From positions 1,058,119-1,122,118 of the forward strand of contig NZ_KB913025.1 of assembly GCF_000384075.1 (NCBI RefSeq): a stretch of DNA of 64,000 bases. The letters run 5' to 3'. Of this stretch, positions 27,440-36,835 are shown piece after piece (the stretch's first letter is position 1; each line of letters begins with the position of its first letter). This DNA comes from Methylovulum miyakonense HT12 (GTDB lineage Bacteria > Pseudomonadota > Gammaproteobacteria > Methylococcales > Methylomonadaceae). Made by a program: the position numbers and the translations under genes. Below the pieces are notes generated by a model. It was not told the origin of the DNA, did not search any database, and saw only the letters and a program-made list of their open reading frames with translations.

Positions 27440-27454
27440 GGGGCAGGTGTGCCC
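27440..27454 (+). terminator. Weak intrinsic-terminator-like hairpin
   Basis: GGGCA (27441-27445) and TGCCC (27450-27454) with a GGTG loop lie just after the AEC stop. AAAAAAA precedes and CAATTTTT follows a few bases later. The stem is short, so the call is tentative. Confidence 0.4.
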
Positions 27455-27587
27455 GAACAATTTTTAAGGCAAAACCCACCCAAATTACCGGGTTAAAAAC
27501 CGTAGCAAAGATTACTATCCCAAAAATTGAAAGGTTTCGTAACCTATTGCCATACCCATAATTTTACATTTCCTAGCCAACACTTTC

Positions 27588-28631
27588 ATGAAAAGAACAT
27601 CGAATAGAAAATTGCCCAAAAAACCGCTGCACGGAAGCACCCGTTTAAACGACGCCACCGAAGAGATTGAGCTGGCTGATTTACGGGCGATCCGTGATGA
27701 TGCGGCCTTTATGGTCACGCAAACCCAAATGCAGGACAACGAAGAAGATGCCATTGACCGTTTATTGGCCAATACGGGCTTTGATAATCCTGTCAATGAC
27801 CCTGCTCTGCAGCAACCTTTAATAGATGAAGGCCAAGGTGACGGGCTAATGAGCACGGCGGATGATTTTGAACCGGACATGGAAAGGGTTTTTATGGTCG
27901 GGCCGATTGAAAAAGACCCGCATTTACTGGTGCAACCGCTGGCTGCCAAGGATACGGACAGATTCAGCGCTACTGAAAATGGGCTTGAGGTTATCCCTAC
28001 CGGGATTGAACCTCTGGTCAATGAAAATTCAGATCAGGAAGCTCCCATTGCCGAACCAGAATTTAACCGTATACAAAATGAGCCTGTGCATAATGCGGGC
28101 ATTGAACAGACAATACCTCCCGTAACCGAACCCGAAGCGGTTTTGTTTGCCGCTGAAGGTCTTGCAGATGAGGGCAGGGCAACAGAAATCCCCGGACAAT
28201 TTGAGGCACGCAGGGAGCCTATCATTGAACCCATATTTGTCGACACGCCTGTGCACACTGTGGAAGATGCACCAGTGGATATTGCCATTGAACCTGAATC
28301 TCTATTGGATTCGAAAGACGATGACGATGTAGCGCCCGTCACCAACGACATGGATGAGCGTTGGCAAGGGCAGGATCAAGATGCCCCACCCATACCGCAA
28401 ACAAATACCGGAAACAGCCGGCAAATGCCGGAACCAAGCCCGTATAACCATGGCTTGGCACGGATTAACCTGATCACCTTGATTTTGAGCATCGCCGCGT
28501 CATTATCCACCATCGTGCTTTACTTCATATTGATGGACATGCGCCACGACTTGGTCAAACTCAATGAAATGATTGAAATTATGAAAGAAGACATCCAAAT
28601 GGACCGCGAAGAACCGCCAATCCAAGAATGA
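27588..28631 (+). CDS. Acidic hypothetical protein with a C-terminal membrane anchor
   Basis: 347 residues, family not recognised. The N-terminus is basic (MKRTSNRKLPKKPLHGS). Residues about 25-280 are low in structure and rich in Glu, Asp and Pro, with loose repeats of the type EPIIEPIF / EPEAVLF / EPEFNR. One transmembrane helix follows at about 293-315 (LITLILSIAASLSTIVLYFI), then a short amphipathic tail of about 30 residues (HDLVKLNEMIEIMKED) that could form a coiled coil. It looks like a tail-anchored scaffold with a long cytoplasmic disordered arm. It overlaps the 5'-nucleotidase start by 4 bp (ATGA), so the two are coupled. Confidence 0.75.
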   Translation: MKRTSNRKLPKKPLHGSTRLNDATEEIELADLRAIRDDAAFMVTQTQMQDNEEDAIDRLLANTGFDNPVNDPALQQPLIDEGQGDGLMSTADDFEPDMERVFMVGPIEKDPHLLVQPLAAKDTDRFSATENGLEVIPTGIEPLVNENSDQEAPIAEPEFNRIQNEPVHNAGIEQTIPPVTEPEAVLFAAEGLADEGRATEIPGQFEARREPIIEPIFVDTPVHTVEDAPVDIAIEPESLLDSKDDDDVAPVTNDMDERWQGQDQDAPPIPQTNTGNSRQMPEPSPYNHGLARINLITLILSIAASLSTIVLYFILMDMRHDLVKLNEMIEIMKEDIQMDREEPPIQE

Positions 28632-29542
28632 CCTTACCAAACGTGAATAAACCTGCACAAAAGCTAGTGGTCGCCATTTCATCCCGGGCATTGTTCAACC
28701 TTGATGATTCCCATGCGATATTTGAGGCCGAAGGCAAAGAGGCTTTCTGCCGCTATCAGATCGAGCATGAAGAAGTGGCCCTGGAGCCAGGCTATGGCTT
28801 CGCCTTGGTGAAAAAACTGCTGGCGATCAATGGGAAAAGCCCCGACGGGCCGTTGGTTGAAGTCATCCTGATCTCGCAAAACAGCGCCGACACGGGTTTG
28901 CGGATTTTTAACTCCATTGACCATTACGGGCTGAAGATCACCCGCGCCGCATTTACCAGCGGCGTGTCGCCGTTTTCTTATATCGCCCCCTTCGGGGCGC
29001 ATTTGTTCCTGTCCGCCAATGCCGAAGACGTCAGCAAAACCCTGGCGGCGGGCTTTGCCGCAGCGACCATCTTAAGCGGTTCCCCATCGGCCCATCCCAA
29101 CGACCAATTGCGCATTGCCTTCGATGGCGACTCGGTGCTGTTTTCCGATGAATCAGAGCATATATACCAACAGCAAGGCCTAAAAGCCTTTGCCGATAAT
29201 GAACGCGCCCAGGCCAAAAACCCGTTGCCCGGCGGCCCTTTCAAAGACTTTTTAAGCGCGTTGCAGCATATCCAGAATCAATTTGCCGCCGATAACTCCC
29301 CCATCAGGACGGCACTGGTCACTGCCCGCTCCGCACCCGCGCATGAACGTGTAGTCAGGACGCTACGCACCTGGAGCATCCGCATCGACGAGGCATTGTT
29401 TCTGGGTGGACTGCCTAAGGGGCCGTTTTTGCAGGCTTTTGATGCCGATATTTTCTTTGATGACCAAAAAGCCCACTGCGAATCCGCGGCGGAACATGTC
29501 ACGACTGCCCATGTGCCACATGGGATTACAAATTCCCCATAA
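28628..29542 (+). CDS. 5'-nucleotidase (cytosolic 5'-nucleotidase-like, PF06189 type)
   Basis: 304 residues. It has the family blocks LVVAISSRALFNLDDSH, GYGFALVKKLLAIN, VEVILISQNSADTGLRIFNSI and LRIAFDGDSVLFSDESE, followed by LVTARSAPAHERVVRTLRTW and FFDDQKAHCESAA. The FDGD and DDQ segments carry HAD-type aspartates. Family knowledge: nucleoside-5'-monophosphate phosphohydrolases. It is translated from an ATGA overlap with the acidic membrane protein. Confidence 0.85.
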   Translation: MTLPNVNKPAQKLVVAISSRALFNLDDSHAIFEAEGKEAFCRYQIEHEEVALEPGYGFALVKKLLAINGKSPDGPLVEVILISQNSADTGLRIFNSIDHYGLKITRAAFTSGVSPFSYIAPFGAHLFLSANAEDVSKTLAAGFAAATILSGSPSAHPNDQLRIAFDGDSVLFSDESEHIYQQQGLKAFADNERAQAKNPLPGGPFKDFLSALQHIQNQFAADNSPIRTALVTARSAPAHERVVRTLRTWSIRIDEALFLGGLPKGPFLQAFDADIFFDDQKAHCESAAEHVTTAHVPHGITNSP

Positions 29543-29633
29543 AACCTACCCTAGGGCATTTTCCCGCCGCCCCCGCGGATACCTTTTATTGAAGGGCCAA
29601 AAGAAAGTGGCCTGACAGGAACAATATGGCCAC

Positions 29634-29960
29634 TCACCCCAAATCGGCATGCCTTTGGCCGCTGCTGATGCGTCCCCCTTCCAGGGCATCAAGGACATAG
29701 ACTTTCCCGTCGCCATGTTGCCCACTATGCGCCACCCGCATGATGGCTTCAAAAATGACTTCCACCAAATGGTCGGGCGCGAAAATCTCCAGGCGTTTCT
29801 TAGGCATGAACGGGCGGTAATCTTGGACGTGTTGGGTGCGTTCCCGCCCAAACCCCTCGCAGTCCATGACTGTCATCCCGGGAAATCCCGGAATTTCCAT
29901 CAATGCCATCGTCACATGGCTGAGCTTGTTGGGTTGGATATAGGCGCGTATTTCTTTCAT
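29634..29960 (-). CDS. PII-like signal protein linked to metal efflux (PII-NG type)
   Basis: 108 residues. The PII fold is visible: MKEIRAYIQPNKLSHVTMAL at the start, a T-loop region GMTVMDCEGFGRERTQH, and the nucleotide-binding B-loop SGQHGDGKVYV near the end. The T-loop lacks the uridylylated Tyr51 of GlnB/GlnK, and the usual Arg-Ile-Arg-Thr-Gly ending is altered to GRISSGQR. It is the last gene of the RND efflux operon, 8 bp after the pump gene. Published surveys describe a PII group (PII-NG) encoded next to heavy-metal RND pumps; this fits. It might sense ATP/ADP or metal and act on the pump, but this is inference. Confidence 0.85.
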   Translation of the reverse strand: MKEIRAYIQPNKLSHVTMALMEIPGFPGMTVMDCEGFGRERTQHVQDYRPFMPKKRLEIFAPDHLVEVIFEAIMRVAHSGQHGDGKVYVLDALEGGRISSGQRHADLG

Positions 29961-29968
29961 GGGATTAT

Positions 29969-32900
29969 TTAGGCTTCATCGGGTTCGGCAAAATAGCGGT
30001 ACAGTGCGGGCAATAAGGTCAAGGTCAAAATACTGGCCGTCAGTAAGCCGCCGATAATCACCACGGCAAAGGGTTTTGCCGTTTCTGAACCCACGCTGGT
30101 GGACAACGCCGCCGGAAACAAACCCAACATCGCCATCATTGCCGTCATCACCACGGGGCGCAGGCGGCTAACCGAGCCATTGACAATCGCATCATGCAAG
30201 GATTGGCCTTCTTTGCGGAGTTTATTCAATTGCGACACCAAAATCACGCCATTTTGTACGGCAATGCCGAACAGGGCGATAAAACCGACGGCGGCGGACA
30301 CGCTAAGGTTTATGCCTGTCGCCAACAGGATCAAAATGCCGCCGATCATCGCAAACGGCACGTTCATGACAATCAACAGCGCATTTTTGACGGACATGAA
30401 CGCCCAGAACAGCAATATAAAAATCAGCCCCAGACTAATCGGCACGATAATCGACAAGCGTTTCATCGCCCGTTGCTGGTTTTCAAACTGCCCGCTCCAG
30501 ACGATATGGTAGCCGGGCGGCAAATCAACTTGGGCGGCGACTTTTTGCTGCGCTTCGGCGACGAAGCTGCCTTGGTCGCGGTTGATCAGGTTACATTTGA
30601 TCGCAATCCTGCGCATATTGTCTTCACGGCTAATCCGTGACGCGCCTTGGTTGACCTTGATCGTTGCCAGTTCGGATAAGGGGATAAGTTGCCCTGTCGG
30701 GGTTTTCACGGTCAACGCTTCCAGGCCCGCCACGGAATTACGGGCGTTTTCTTCATAGCGCAAGGTGATGTCGAAACGCCGCTCCCCTTCCAGAAACTGC
30801 GAAGCCGCCTTGCCGCCCATACCAATTTCCATCACCTTTTCAACATCGGCGACATTGATGCCGTAGCGTGAGACTTTGGCGCGGTCAATGTCGACAATGA
30901 CCTGCGCCAAGCCCGCTTGCTGTTCCGCCGCGACATCCGTCGCACCTTGGATGCCCGCCAGAATATGCGTGACTTGGTCGGCACGATCCTGCAAGGTGTT
31001 TAAATCACTGCCAAAAATTTTAATGGCAATCTCACCTTTCACCCCAGAAATGGCTTCTTCGACGTTATCTTGGATCACTTGCGAAAAGTTGGTCAGGATG
31101 CCAGGGAAAATCGCCAGTTCCTTGTCCATCGCCTGCACCAGCGCGTCTTTGGACTTGTACCGCCAAGTGTCTTTGGGGTTAAGGTCAACCAACACTTCCA
31201 AGTTATTGAAGCCTTTGGGGTCAGTGCCGTCTTCCGGCCTGCCAAGCTGGGTCAGGATAGTCCTGGCTTCAGAAAAGGTTTCCAGTTTTGCACGGATTTT
31301 TTGCTCAAAGGCTTTCGAAGTTTTCAATGACACAGGCGTTGGCAAGGTAATGGTCAGCCAAATATTGCCTTCGTCCAGTTTGGGCATGAATTCCGTGCCA
31401 ATGAAGCGCACCGACAGGAAACTCAACACCAAGGCCGCCACCGCCGTGGCAAAAACCAGCTTTGAATGCCTCAGCACCGCTTCGAGGATGCGCCGGTAAT
31501 GGTGCTCCATCGCTGCCACCAACGGGTTATGGCTTTCGGCAAGCCTTGGCCCCAATAAATACGTCAGCATCGCCGGGACGAAAGTCAGGCTGAACAGCAT
31601 CGACGCGACCAACGCGAAACTGAGCGTGTACGCCATCGGCGAGAAAATTTTCGCCTCGACTTGCTGGAAGGTAAAAATAGGCAAAAAGGCGATGATGATA
31701 ATGGCCTTGGAAAACAAAATCGGCCGGCCCATTTCCGTCGCCGTGTTCAACAAAGATTGCCGCAGATGGCGGATGTCGGCATTGTGGCGTAAATCCAAGG
31801 TGACCTGCACCATGACCGCCTCGACCAAGACCACGGCGCTGTCGACGATGATGCCGAAGTCGATGGCGCCCAACGAAATCAGGTTGGCGGAAATGCCGCC
31901 TATATCCACTAGGATAAACGCGAACAGCAGCGAGATGGGGATAATCAGCGTCACCAAAAACGCCGCCAGAAAACGCCGCAGGAACACCAGCAAGATGGTC
32001 ATAATCAGCACCGCGCCTTCGAGCATATTGTGCATGACGGTATGCACGGTATGGCCGACCAGCTCGGTGCGGTCATAAATCGGGGTGATTTTAACCCCAG
32101 GCGGCAGGCCAAAATCGTTTAATTCTTTAATTTTTTGTTTAACCCCACCGATGACATCCACGGCATCCCGGCCTTTGATCAGCAACACCGTGCCTTCGAC
32201 GACATCGTCGCGCTGGCCCATGCCGACGATGCCCGTGCGGGGTTGCGGGCCGACGCTAATGTCGGCGACATCTTTGATGCGGACTGGCACGCCGTCATTG
32301 CTGGCGACGACGATTTCGCCAATTTCCTCGGCGGTTTTCAACAAGCCACTGCCGCGCACGACCAAGGCCTCGTCGCCGTGTTCGATATAACCGCCGCCAG
32401 TGTTGGCATTGTTGGCGGCAATGGCGGCAAAGACTTGGGTCAATTCAAGCCGGTAGTTTTTCAGGCGGTCAGGCTTGGCGGAGACTTTGTATTCCTTGAC
32501 CCCGCCGCCATTGGAAGTGACGTCGGCAACCCCTTGGACGGTGCGGATATGCGGTTCTATCACCCAGTCCTGGAGCGCGCGCTGTTCGATCAGCGGCAAA
32601 TGCTTGGCGTCAATCACATAACGGTAAATTTCGCCAACCCCTGTCGATAAGGGCCCCAGCTTAGGGCTGGTGTCGGCGGGGATGTCGGCGTTTTGCAGAT
32701 GCTCCAAGACCTGTTGCCGGGAAAAATAATCTTCGGCTTTGTCGTCAAAAGTCAGCGTCACCACCGATAAGCCGAAAATCGACACCGAACGCATGTTCAT
32801 CAGATGCGGCAAGCCATTCATGACCCGCTCTATCGGCAAGGACACCTGCTTTTCCACCTCTTCAGGTGCTTGCCCAGGATATTGGGTCACCACTTGGACA

Positions 32901-33037
32901 AAAACATTCTGCACGTCGGGAAAAGCCTGCACGGGCAAGTTCTCAAAAGCGATGATGCCGGAAACAATGATCGCCACCGTCGTGCCAATGACCATCAGGC
33001 GTTGTTGCAAGCAAAACGCGATGAGCTGTTCAATCAT
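29969..33037 (-). CDS. CusA/CzcA family heavy-metal efflux RND transporter
   Basis: 1022 residues. RND architecture: TM1 at about 13-33, a large periplasmic pore domain, a central helix block, a second periplasmic domain and a C-terminal helix block. Conserved signatures include PVQAFPDVQNVFVQVVTQYPG at the start, the TM4 proton-relay segment GAIDFGIIVDSAVVLVEA and GTEFMPKLDEGN. The pump uses proton motive force to export metal ions through the adaptor and the outer-membrane factor encoded upstream. The DFG-D-E relay is of the CzcA kind; metal specificity cannot be assigned by eye. Confidence 0.93.
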   Translation of the reverse strand: MIEQLIAFCLQQRLMVIGTTVAIIVSGIIAFENLPVQAFPDVQNVFVQVVTQYPGQAPEEVEKQVSLPIERVMNGLPHLMNMRSVSIFGLSVVTLTFDDKAEDYFSRQQVLEHLQNADIPADTSPKLGPLSTGVGEIYRYVIDAKHLPLIEQRALQDWVIEPHIRTVQGVADVTSNGGGVKEYKVSAKPDRLKNYRLELTQVFAAIAANNANTGGGYIEHGDEALVVRGSGLLKTAEEIGEIVVASNDGVPVRIKDVADISVGPQPRTGIVGMGQRDDVVEGTVLLIKGRDAVDVIGGVKQKIKELNDFGLPPGVKITPIYDRTELVGHTVHTVMHNMLEGAVLIMTILLVFLRRFLAAFLVTLIIPISLLFAFILVDIGGISANLISLGAIDFGIIVDSAVVLVEAVMVQVTLDLRHNADIRHLRQSLLNTATEMGRPILFSKAIIIIAFLPIFTFQQVEAKIFSPMAYTLSFALVASMLFSLTFVPAMLTYLLGPRLAESHNPLVAAMEHHYRRILEAVLRHSKLVFATAVAALVLSFLSVRFIGTEFMPKLDEGNIWLTITLPTPVSLKTSKAFEQKIRAKLETFSEARTILTQLGRPEDGTDPKGFNNLEVLVDLNPKDTWRYKSKDALVQAMDKELAIFPGILTNFSQVIQDNVEEAISGVKGEIAIKIFGSDLNTLQDRADQVTHILAGIQGATDVAAEQQAGLAQVIVDIDRAKVSRYGINVADVEKVMEIGMGGKAASQFLEGERRFDITLRYEENARNSVAGLEALTVKTPTGQLIPLSELATIKVNQGASRISREDNMRRIAIKCNLINRDQGSFVAEAQQKVAAQVDLPPGYHIVWSGQFENQQRAMKRLSIIVPISLGLIFILLFWAFMSVKNALLIVMNVPFAMIGGILILLATGINLSVSAAVGFIALFGIAVQNGVILVSQLNKLRKEGQSLHDAIVNGSVSRLRPVVMTAMMAMLGLFPAALSTSVGSETAKPFAVVIIGGLLTASILTLTLLPALYRYFAEPDEA

Positions 33038-33058
33038 GTCAATAATCCCTTTGTGCTG

Positions 33059-34216
33059 TTATGGGTTGCCGCCGTCGGTTTCGAGCTCTTCTTCCGCCCT
33101 TAGCATCAATGCGCCCTCTGTCACCAAAAGCTCGCCAGGCTGCAAGCCTTGGGCGATGACGGCGGTGTCTTTCAACCGTAAGCCAATTTTCACCGGACGT
33201 TGTTGGTAGTGGTTTTCGTCTAAAGCAACAAACACATAATCGGCATTGCCTTCAGTGAATACGGCGGTCAAAGGGATCATCACCGCCTTGTTATCTGGCC
33301 CGCTTTCCACCGTGATATTGGCATACATTCCCGACAACAAGCGTCCGTCAGGGTTTGGCAGATCACAACGTACTTGTACCGTGCGGGTGTTCTCATCCAG
33401 CACTTGGCTAATGTACTGTACCGTCGCTGGGAAGCGTTCATCGGGATAGGCGGGCACGGTGATCGAGAGCCTTTGCCCTAATTTGATTTTGCCGATATTG
33501 ATTTCAAAAACCTCCATCAGCACGGTCAGGCTTTTGATGTCGGAAACCACGAACAAGGGCGCGTCCAGATCGGGGCGCACTTCGGTGCCGGGCGTGACAT
33601 TGCGTTCGACCACAATGCCCGGAACGGTCGCACGCAAGGCGAAATGCCCGTCGCTTTGCCCCGCTGCTATATGCAAATTTTTCAGCCTATCTTGGGCGCG
33701 GCGCACTTCGCTGCTGGCGCGGCTTAAATCATCTTGCGCCTGTTCCAGTTCCTTGCGCGACACGGCTTTTCCGGCATAAAGCTCTTGTTGGCGGTTAAAA
33801 GCATGGTTCGCGAACATCAAATCCGCCTGCGCCTTGGCAAAATCGGCTTCGGCATTGGCGACATCAGGGCTGTCCAATTCCAACAATACCGAGCCCGCTT
33901 GCACTGGTGTGCCCAGCGCGACGGGCTTGCCTGTCACACGCCCTGAAACGGAGGAACTGATCCGTGAGGTCAGGCTTTCGTTATAAGTGATCTTACCCGC
34001 CAATGGTTCTAGCAAAGGATGTTGGGACAGGCTTAAACGGGCGGTTTTGATGTAGGCTTTTTTCGGTGAATCCGCCGCCAAATACACTTGCCCCGCCACT
34101 TTTGGCGGTTGCGGCAAGGGCCGGGGGGCTTCGGCTGGACCGGAACAGGCTGTCAACAGCGCAGCCATCAACAGCCCCGCTAAGAAACTGGATTTGCTTT
34201 GAATTTTATGGGTCAT
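33059..34216 (-). CDS. Efflux RND periplasmic adaptor (membrane-fusion protein) lipoprotein
   Basis: 385 residues. The N-terminus has a lipoprotein signal, LMAALLTAC (Cys24). It then has the MFP layout: ESLTSRISSSVSGRVTG (barrel/lipoyl half), VLLELDSPDVANAEADF, a long alpha-hairpin (about 115-190), the second lipoyl half RATVPGIVVERNVTPGTEVRPD and C-terminal beta-barrel strands. It links the pump (21 bp downstream) to the TolC-like channel. Confidence 0.9.
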   Translation of the reverse strand: MTHKIQSKSSFLAGLLMAALLTACSGPAEAPRPLPQPPKVAGQVYLAADSPKKAYIKTARLSLSQHPLLEPLAGKITYNESLTSRISSSVSGRVTGKPVALGTPVQAGSVLLELDSPDVANAEADFAKAQADLMFANHAFNRQQELYAGKAVSRKELEQAQDDLSRASSEVRRAQDRLKNLHIAAGQSDGHFALRATVPGIVVERNVTPGTEVRPDLDAPLFVVSDIKSLTVLMEVFEINIGKIKLGQRLSITVPAYPDERFPATVQYISQVLDENTRTVQVRCDLPNPDGRLLSGMYANITVESGPDNKAVMIPLTAVFTEGNADYVFVALDENHYQQRPVKIGLRLKDTAVIAQGLQPGELLVTEGALMLRAEEELETDGGNP

Positions 34217-34356
34217 TTTTTTAATATTTATACAAACTCAATTTAGGGTTATTAAGAGCCTATAAAAGGCAACCCAATTTATCTCCCGTTCCCACGCGGC
34301 GCATCACTGCCCACAGTTAAGAACTTTATATTTATTATCAATAATATAACTCAGAT

Positions 34357-34438
34357 GTAGGGCGGGTTAGCGATAGCGTAACCCGACGCGACCAGCATCC
34401 AAAATGTCGGGTTACGCTGACGCTAAGCCGACCTACGA
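34357..34438. repeat. Dispersed palindromic repeat, second copy of the GTAACCCGAC family
   Basis: It lies inside the efflux operon in the 410-bp gap (34217-34626) between the outer-membrane factor and the adaptor genes. GGCGGGTTAGCGATAGCG and TAACCCGAC on the left face GTCGGGTTACGCTGACGC on the right. The sequence matches 1369-1440 closely. The rest of the gap is AT-rich and holds no convincing gene; a promoter for the adaptor gene may lie in 34217-34356. Confidence 0.8.
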
Positions 34439-34626
34439 ATTCGTAATACATTGTTAAATTACATTAAACTCTTAACTTAATGGCAGTGACGCGGCGCGTG
34501 GGAACTAGGACGAAAAGTAACCCCATTGTCTTATTTGCCCAATGCGGGGCGGGGCATTCAAAATACCCATAACGGTAATAAACGTTTCCGGCTTTAAGCC
34601 TTTCGTGTTTTTCGTGGACAACCGCA

Positions 34627-35967
34627 TCAGTCAGGTAAGTTATTGTGTGAAAAATATGTTTTATCGTTAGCAGGTTCCACGCCCACCGCTTTGGCCAAAT
34701 CATAATAGGCATTAGTACGGGCAATCAGTGCCGAATAATAATCCCGCATGACATTCTTATAACTGCGCTGGGCTTCAATAAAATCCAGGACACTGGTCGC
34801 GCCCCGGCTATAGGCCAGTTCGGCACTATTGCGCACCACCACGGCATCATTGAGCAAACCGTCTTCGAAACGGCGGACGATTCTGTCGGTGCTGTGCCAA
34901 GTCGCCAAGGCACTGGCCACATCAGTGCGGATACCGAGTTCGGTTTGTTCCGCCGCTAAACGGCTTTGGCTGAAATTGACCGCCGCTTTGTCAGCTTCGC
35001 CTTTATATTGATAAAACAAGGGCAGCGGCACACTGACACCGACAAAGCCGGAATTCAGCGCGTTGTTGCTGGGGTCACGCGCATAACCCGCCGTGACGGT
35101 GACATCGGGATATTTAAGCCGATGCGCCAATTCCAGTTCCTTATCAGCCTGGGCGGCACGGAGTTGGTCAGCCTGCAAATCAGGGCGTTGTTGCAAGGCT
35201 TTGGCGATCAACTGCCCGTTGCCAAGGTTCTGCCCGATGTCTTTGACTTCAGGCCACTGTTCTTTAGCCTCAAAGGTTAAGCTTTGTTCAGGCCAACGCA
35301 GGATCATCGCCAAATGGGCCTTCGCCTGCTCCACCGCCGCTTGCGCATTATCCAAATCCGATTCGGCGCGCACGGCTTCCATTTTGACCCGCAGGAAATC
35401 CGATTCGGCTATATCCCCGCTGTCCAGGCGCAAGCGGTTGGCTTTGGCTATGGTTTGGTAATGGCCGGTGATTTCTTGCGCCAGCCAACGATTTTTTTGG
35501 GCTTGCAACAGGCCATAATAGGCATGCCTGACCATATTGGAAAATATCCGCAGCGCATCGCGGAAATCGCTTTCAGCGGCTTGGGTGGCGAAACCGCTGC
35601 TTTGGACACGCAAACCGCGTTTGCCCGCAACTTCAAGCAATTGGCTGAAAGAGAAATACTCGGCAGGCCCGCAGGAAACACCAGGGCTCTGGCTGCAACC
35701 GGTCGCGCTGGCGCCATTATTGAGGTTCCCGCTGAGCTCGGAAAGCTGGAAACTGAAAGTGGGGTTAGGTATCGCCGAGGCGATCACGGCATCGGCCTGG
35801 GATTGGCCGATATTGTATTGCGCGGCGATCAGGTCAAGATTGCGTTGGTAGAAAATGGCCATCACTTCGTCTATGGACAATTCCTTGTTGGCGCCATGGG
35901 CGTCAATAACGACAAGTGAACTGGACAACAGCAGGAAAGCCGTTAGCTTCAAATAAATTTTTTTCAT
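34627..35967 (-). CDS. TolC family outer-membrane factor (CzcC-like)
   Basis: 446 residues from ATG 35967 (MKKIYLKLTAFLLLSSSLVV signal); the open frame runs 95 codons further but lacks family similarity. Two OEP repeats: LSIDEVMAIFYQRNLDLIAAQYNIGQSQADAVIASAIPNP at the start of the first (written here in short pieces SIDEVMAIFYQ and SAIPNPTFSFQ), and AKALQQRPDLQADQLRAAQ with ARDPSNNALNSGFVGVSVPLP in the second. It forms the outer-membrane channel of the RND system. It is separated from the adaptor gene by the palindromic repeat. Confidence 0.88.
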   Translation of the reverse strand: MKKIYLKLTAFLLLSSSLVVIDAHGANKELSIDEVMAIFYQRNLDLIAAQYNIGQSQADAVIASAIPNPTFSFQLSELSGNLNNGASATGCSQSPGVSCGPAEYFSFSQLLEVAGKRGLRVQSSGFATQAAESDFRDALRIFSNMVRHAYYGLLQAQKNRWLAQEITGHYQTIAKANRLRLDSGDIAESDFLRVKMEAVRAESDLDNAQAAVEQAKAHLAMILRWPEQSLTFEAKEQWPEVKDIGQNLGNGQLIAKALQQRPDLQADQLRAAQADKELELAHRLKYPDVTVTAGYARDPSNNALNSGFVGVSVPLPLFYQYKGEADKAAVNFSQSRLAAEQTELGIRTDVASALATWHSTDRIVRRFEDGLLNDAVVVRNSAELAYSRGATSVLDFIEAQRSYKNVMRDYYSALIARTNAYYDLAKAVGVEPANDKTYFSHNNLPD

Positions 35968-36031
35968 TCGTTTCAGCGATGCCAAAAATGCCAGGCCCAT
36001 AGGCTTTGTTAAATCAGCCACGGTTGTAGCA

Positions 36032-36376
36032 TCAATGCAAATCCGCTTCAATGTCCGTGTTAAACCAAGCCCAAAAATCCGCCGCTTTTTTGGCCAGATA
36101 CGCAGGCCTAGGAAACATCGCTTTAGTGCCGGTTTTTCCACTTTCACGCAATACCCTAGGGGCGTCTGGACGCGCATTTCCGGCATTTGGGCAAAGGTGC
36201 GGGCTGGATTCCGAAGGCCCCTTGCGTTTGCTTGTCGTTGTGCTTTTATCATCCCCCCAAAAGGCGATATCTTGGGTGGATTCTTTTTCGGCAGCCAGTA
36301 CGTCTATGGAAACAGGTTGGGTAGAAATGAAAATAACTACGGTGTAAGCCGCTATTTTATGGAAAATAACTTTCAT
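36032..36376 (-). CDS. Small secreted hypothetical protein, first gene of the efflux operon
   Basis: 114 residues from ATG 36376 (ATG 36412 is less likely; GAAGAAG lies upstream of 36376). It has an N-terminal signal-like stretch KIAAYTVVIFISTQPVSIDV ending near LAAE, then a basic/polar mature part with no recognised domain, ending DFWAWFNTDIEADLH. The N-terminus closely resembles that of a 57-residue protein at 40867-41040 (shared YT..I.IS..P...D...AE). It lies 64 bp before the outer-membrane factor gene. It may be a periplasmic accessory or a leader peptide of the operon; function unknown. Confidence 0.6.
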   Translation of the reverse strand: MKVIFHKIAAYTVVIFISTQPVSIDVLAAEKESTQDIAFWGDDKSTTTSKRKGPSESSPHLCPNAGNARPDAPRVLRESGKTGTKAMFPRPAYLAKKAADFWAWFNTDIEADLH

Positions 36377-36835
36377 GGACTTCTTCTCTTCGTTTGTTAA
36401 GCATTTGGGCATCTTAAAAACTCGTTAAACACTAGTTTCTAATAGACACCTGTTTCTTGATATAGCCATTTTCATGCCATCGCACCCTTAAAATAACAAT
36501 TGTTTTTATATTCATTTAGTTGCATTATCAATAATGGATAAATTTAAATTTTCACCCCAATAACAATTAAAAAATAAATCGGAAAAGGTTTATTTCAACC
36601 GTTTATATACCCATGCGGCCTATGCCGTTGGGCACGCCCACGGGGTTTCTTTGACGATGTCTTCGAATGAATTGGCGGCCCTGTTGGGCAATACTAAAGC
36701 TTGAATTGGTTTCAGGGGCAGGCCATGCAGCCCCTGTCACCCATGCCCGGCAAATCAACGCATTAATTGCAGCCTTTTTGGGCATCAAACCGACCGGGTA
36801 AAATCCCATTGACGTATTTTAAAGTGGACCAGCCT
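36377..36835. other. Divergent intergenic region between efflux operon and virJ-like gene
   Basis: About 460 bp. The left part (36430-36600) is AT-rich and probably holds the efflux operon promoter. The right part includes an open stretch without a start codon (36564-36705) that was not called. No operator is clear. Confidence 0.5.

Noticed and set aside
34464-34724. Minus-strand 86-codon frame after the outer-membrane factor gene
   Set aside because: Overlaps the 3' part of that gene in another frame and has no family match.
35284-35919. Long plus-strand open frame opposite the outer-membrane factor gene
   Set aside because: It is antisense to a well-supported TolC-family gene and its product has no recognisable features; GC-rich codon structure opens such frames.
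36564-36705. Open stretch ending GVSLTMSSNELAALLG
   Set aside because: No start codon in frame after the preceding stop, and too short; may be a chance frame or a gene remnant, but cannot be supported.
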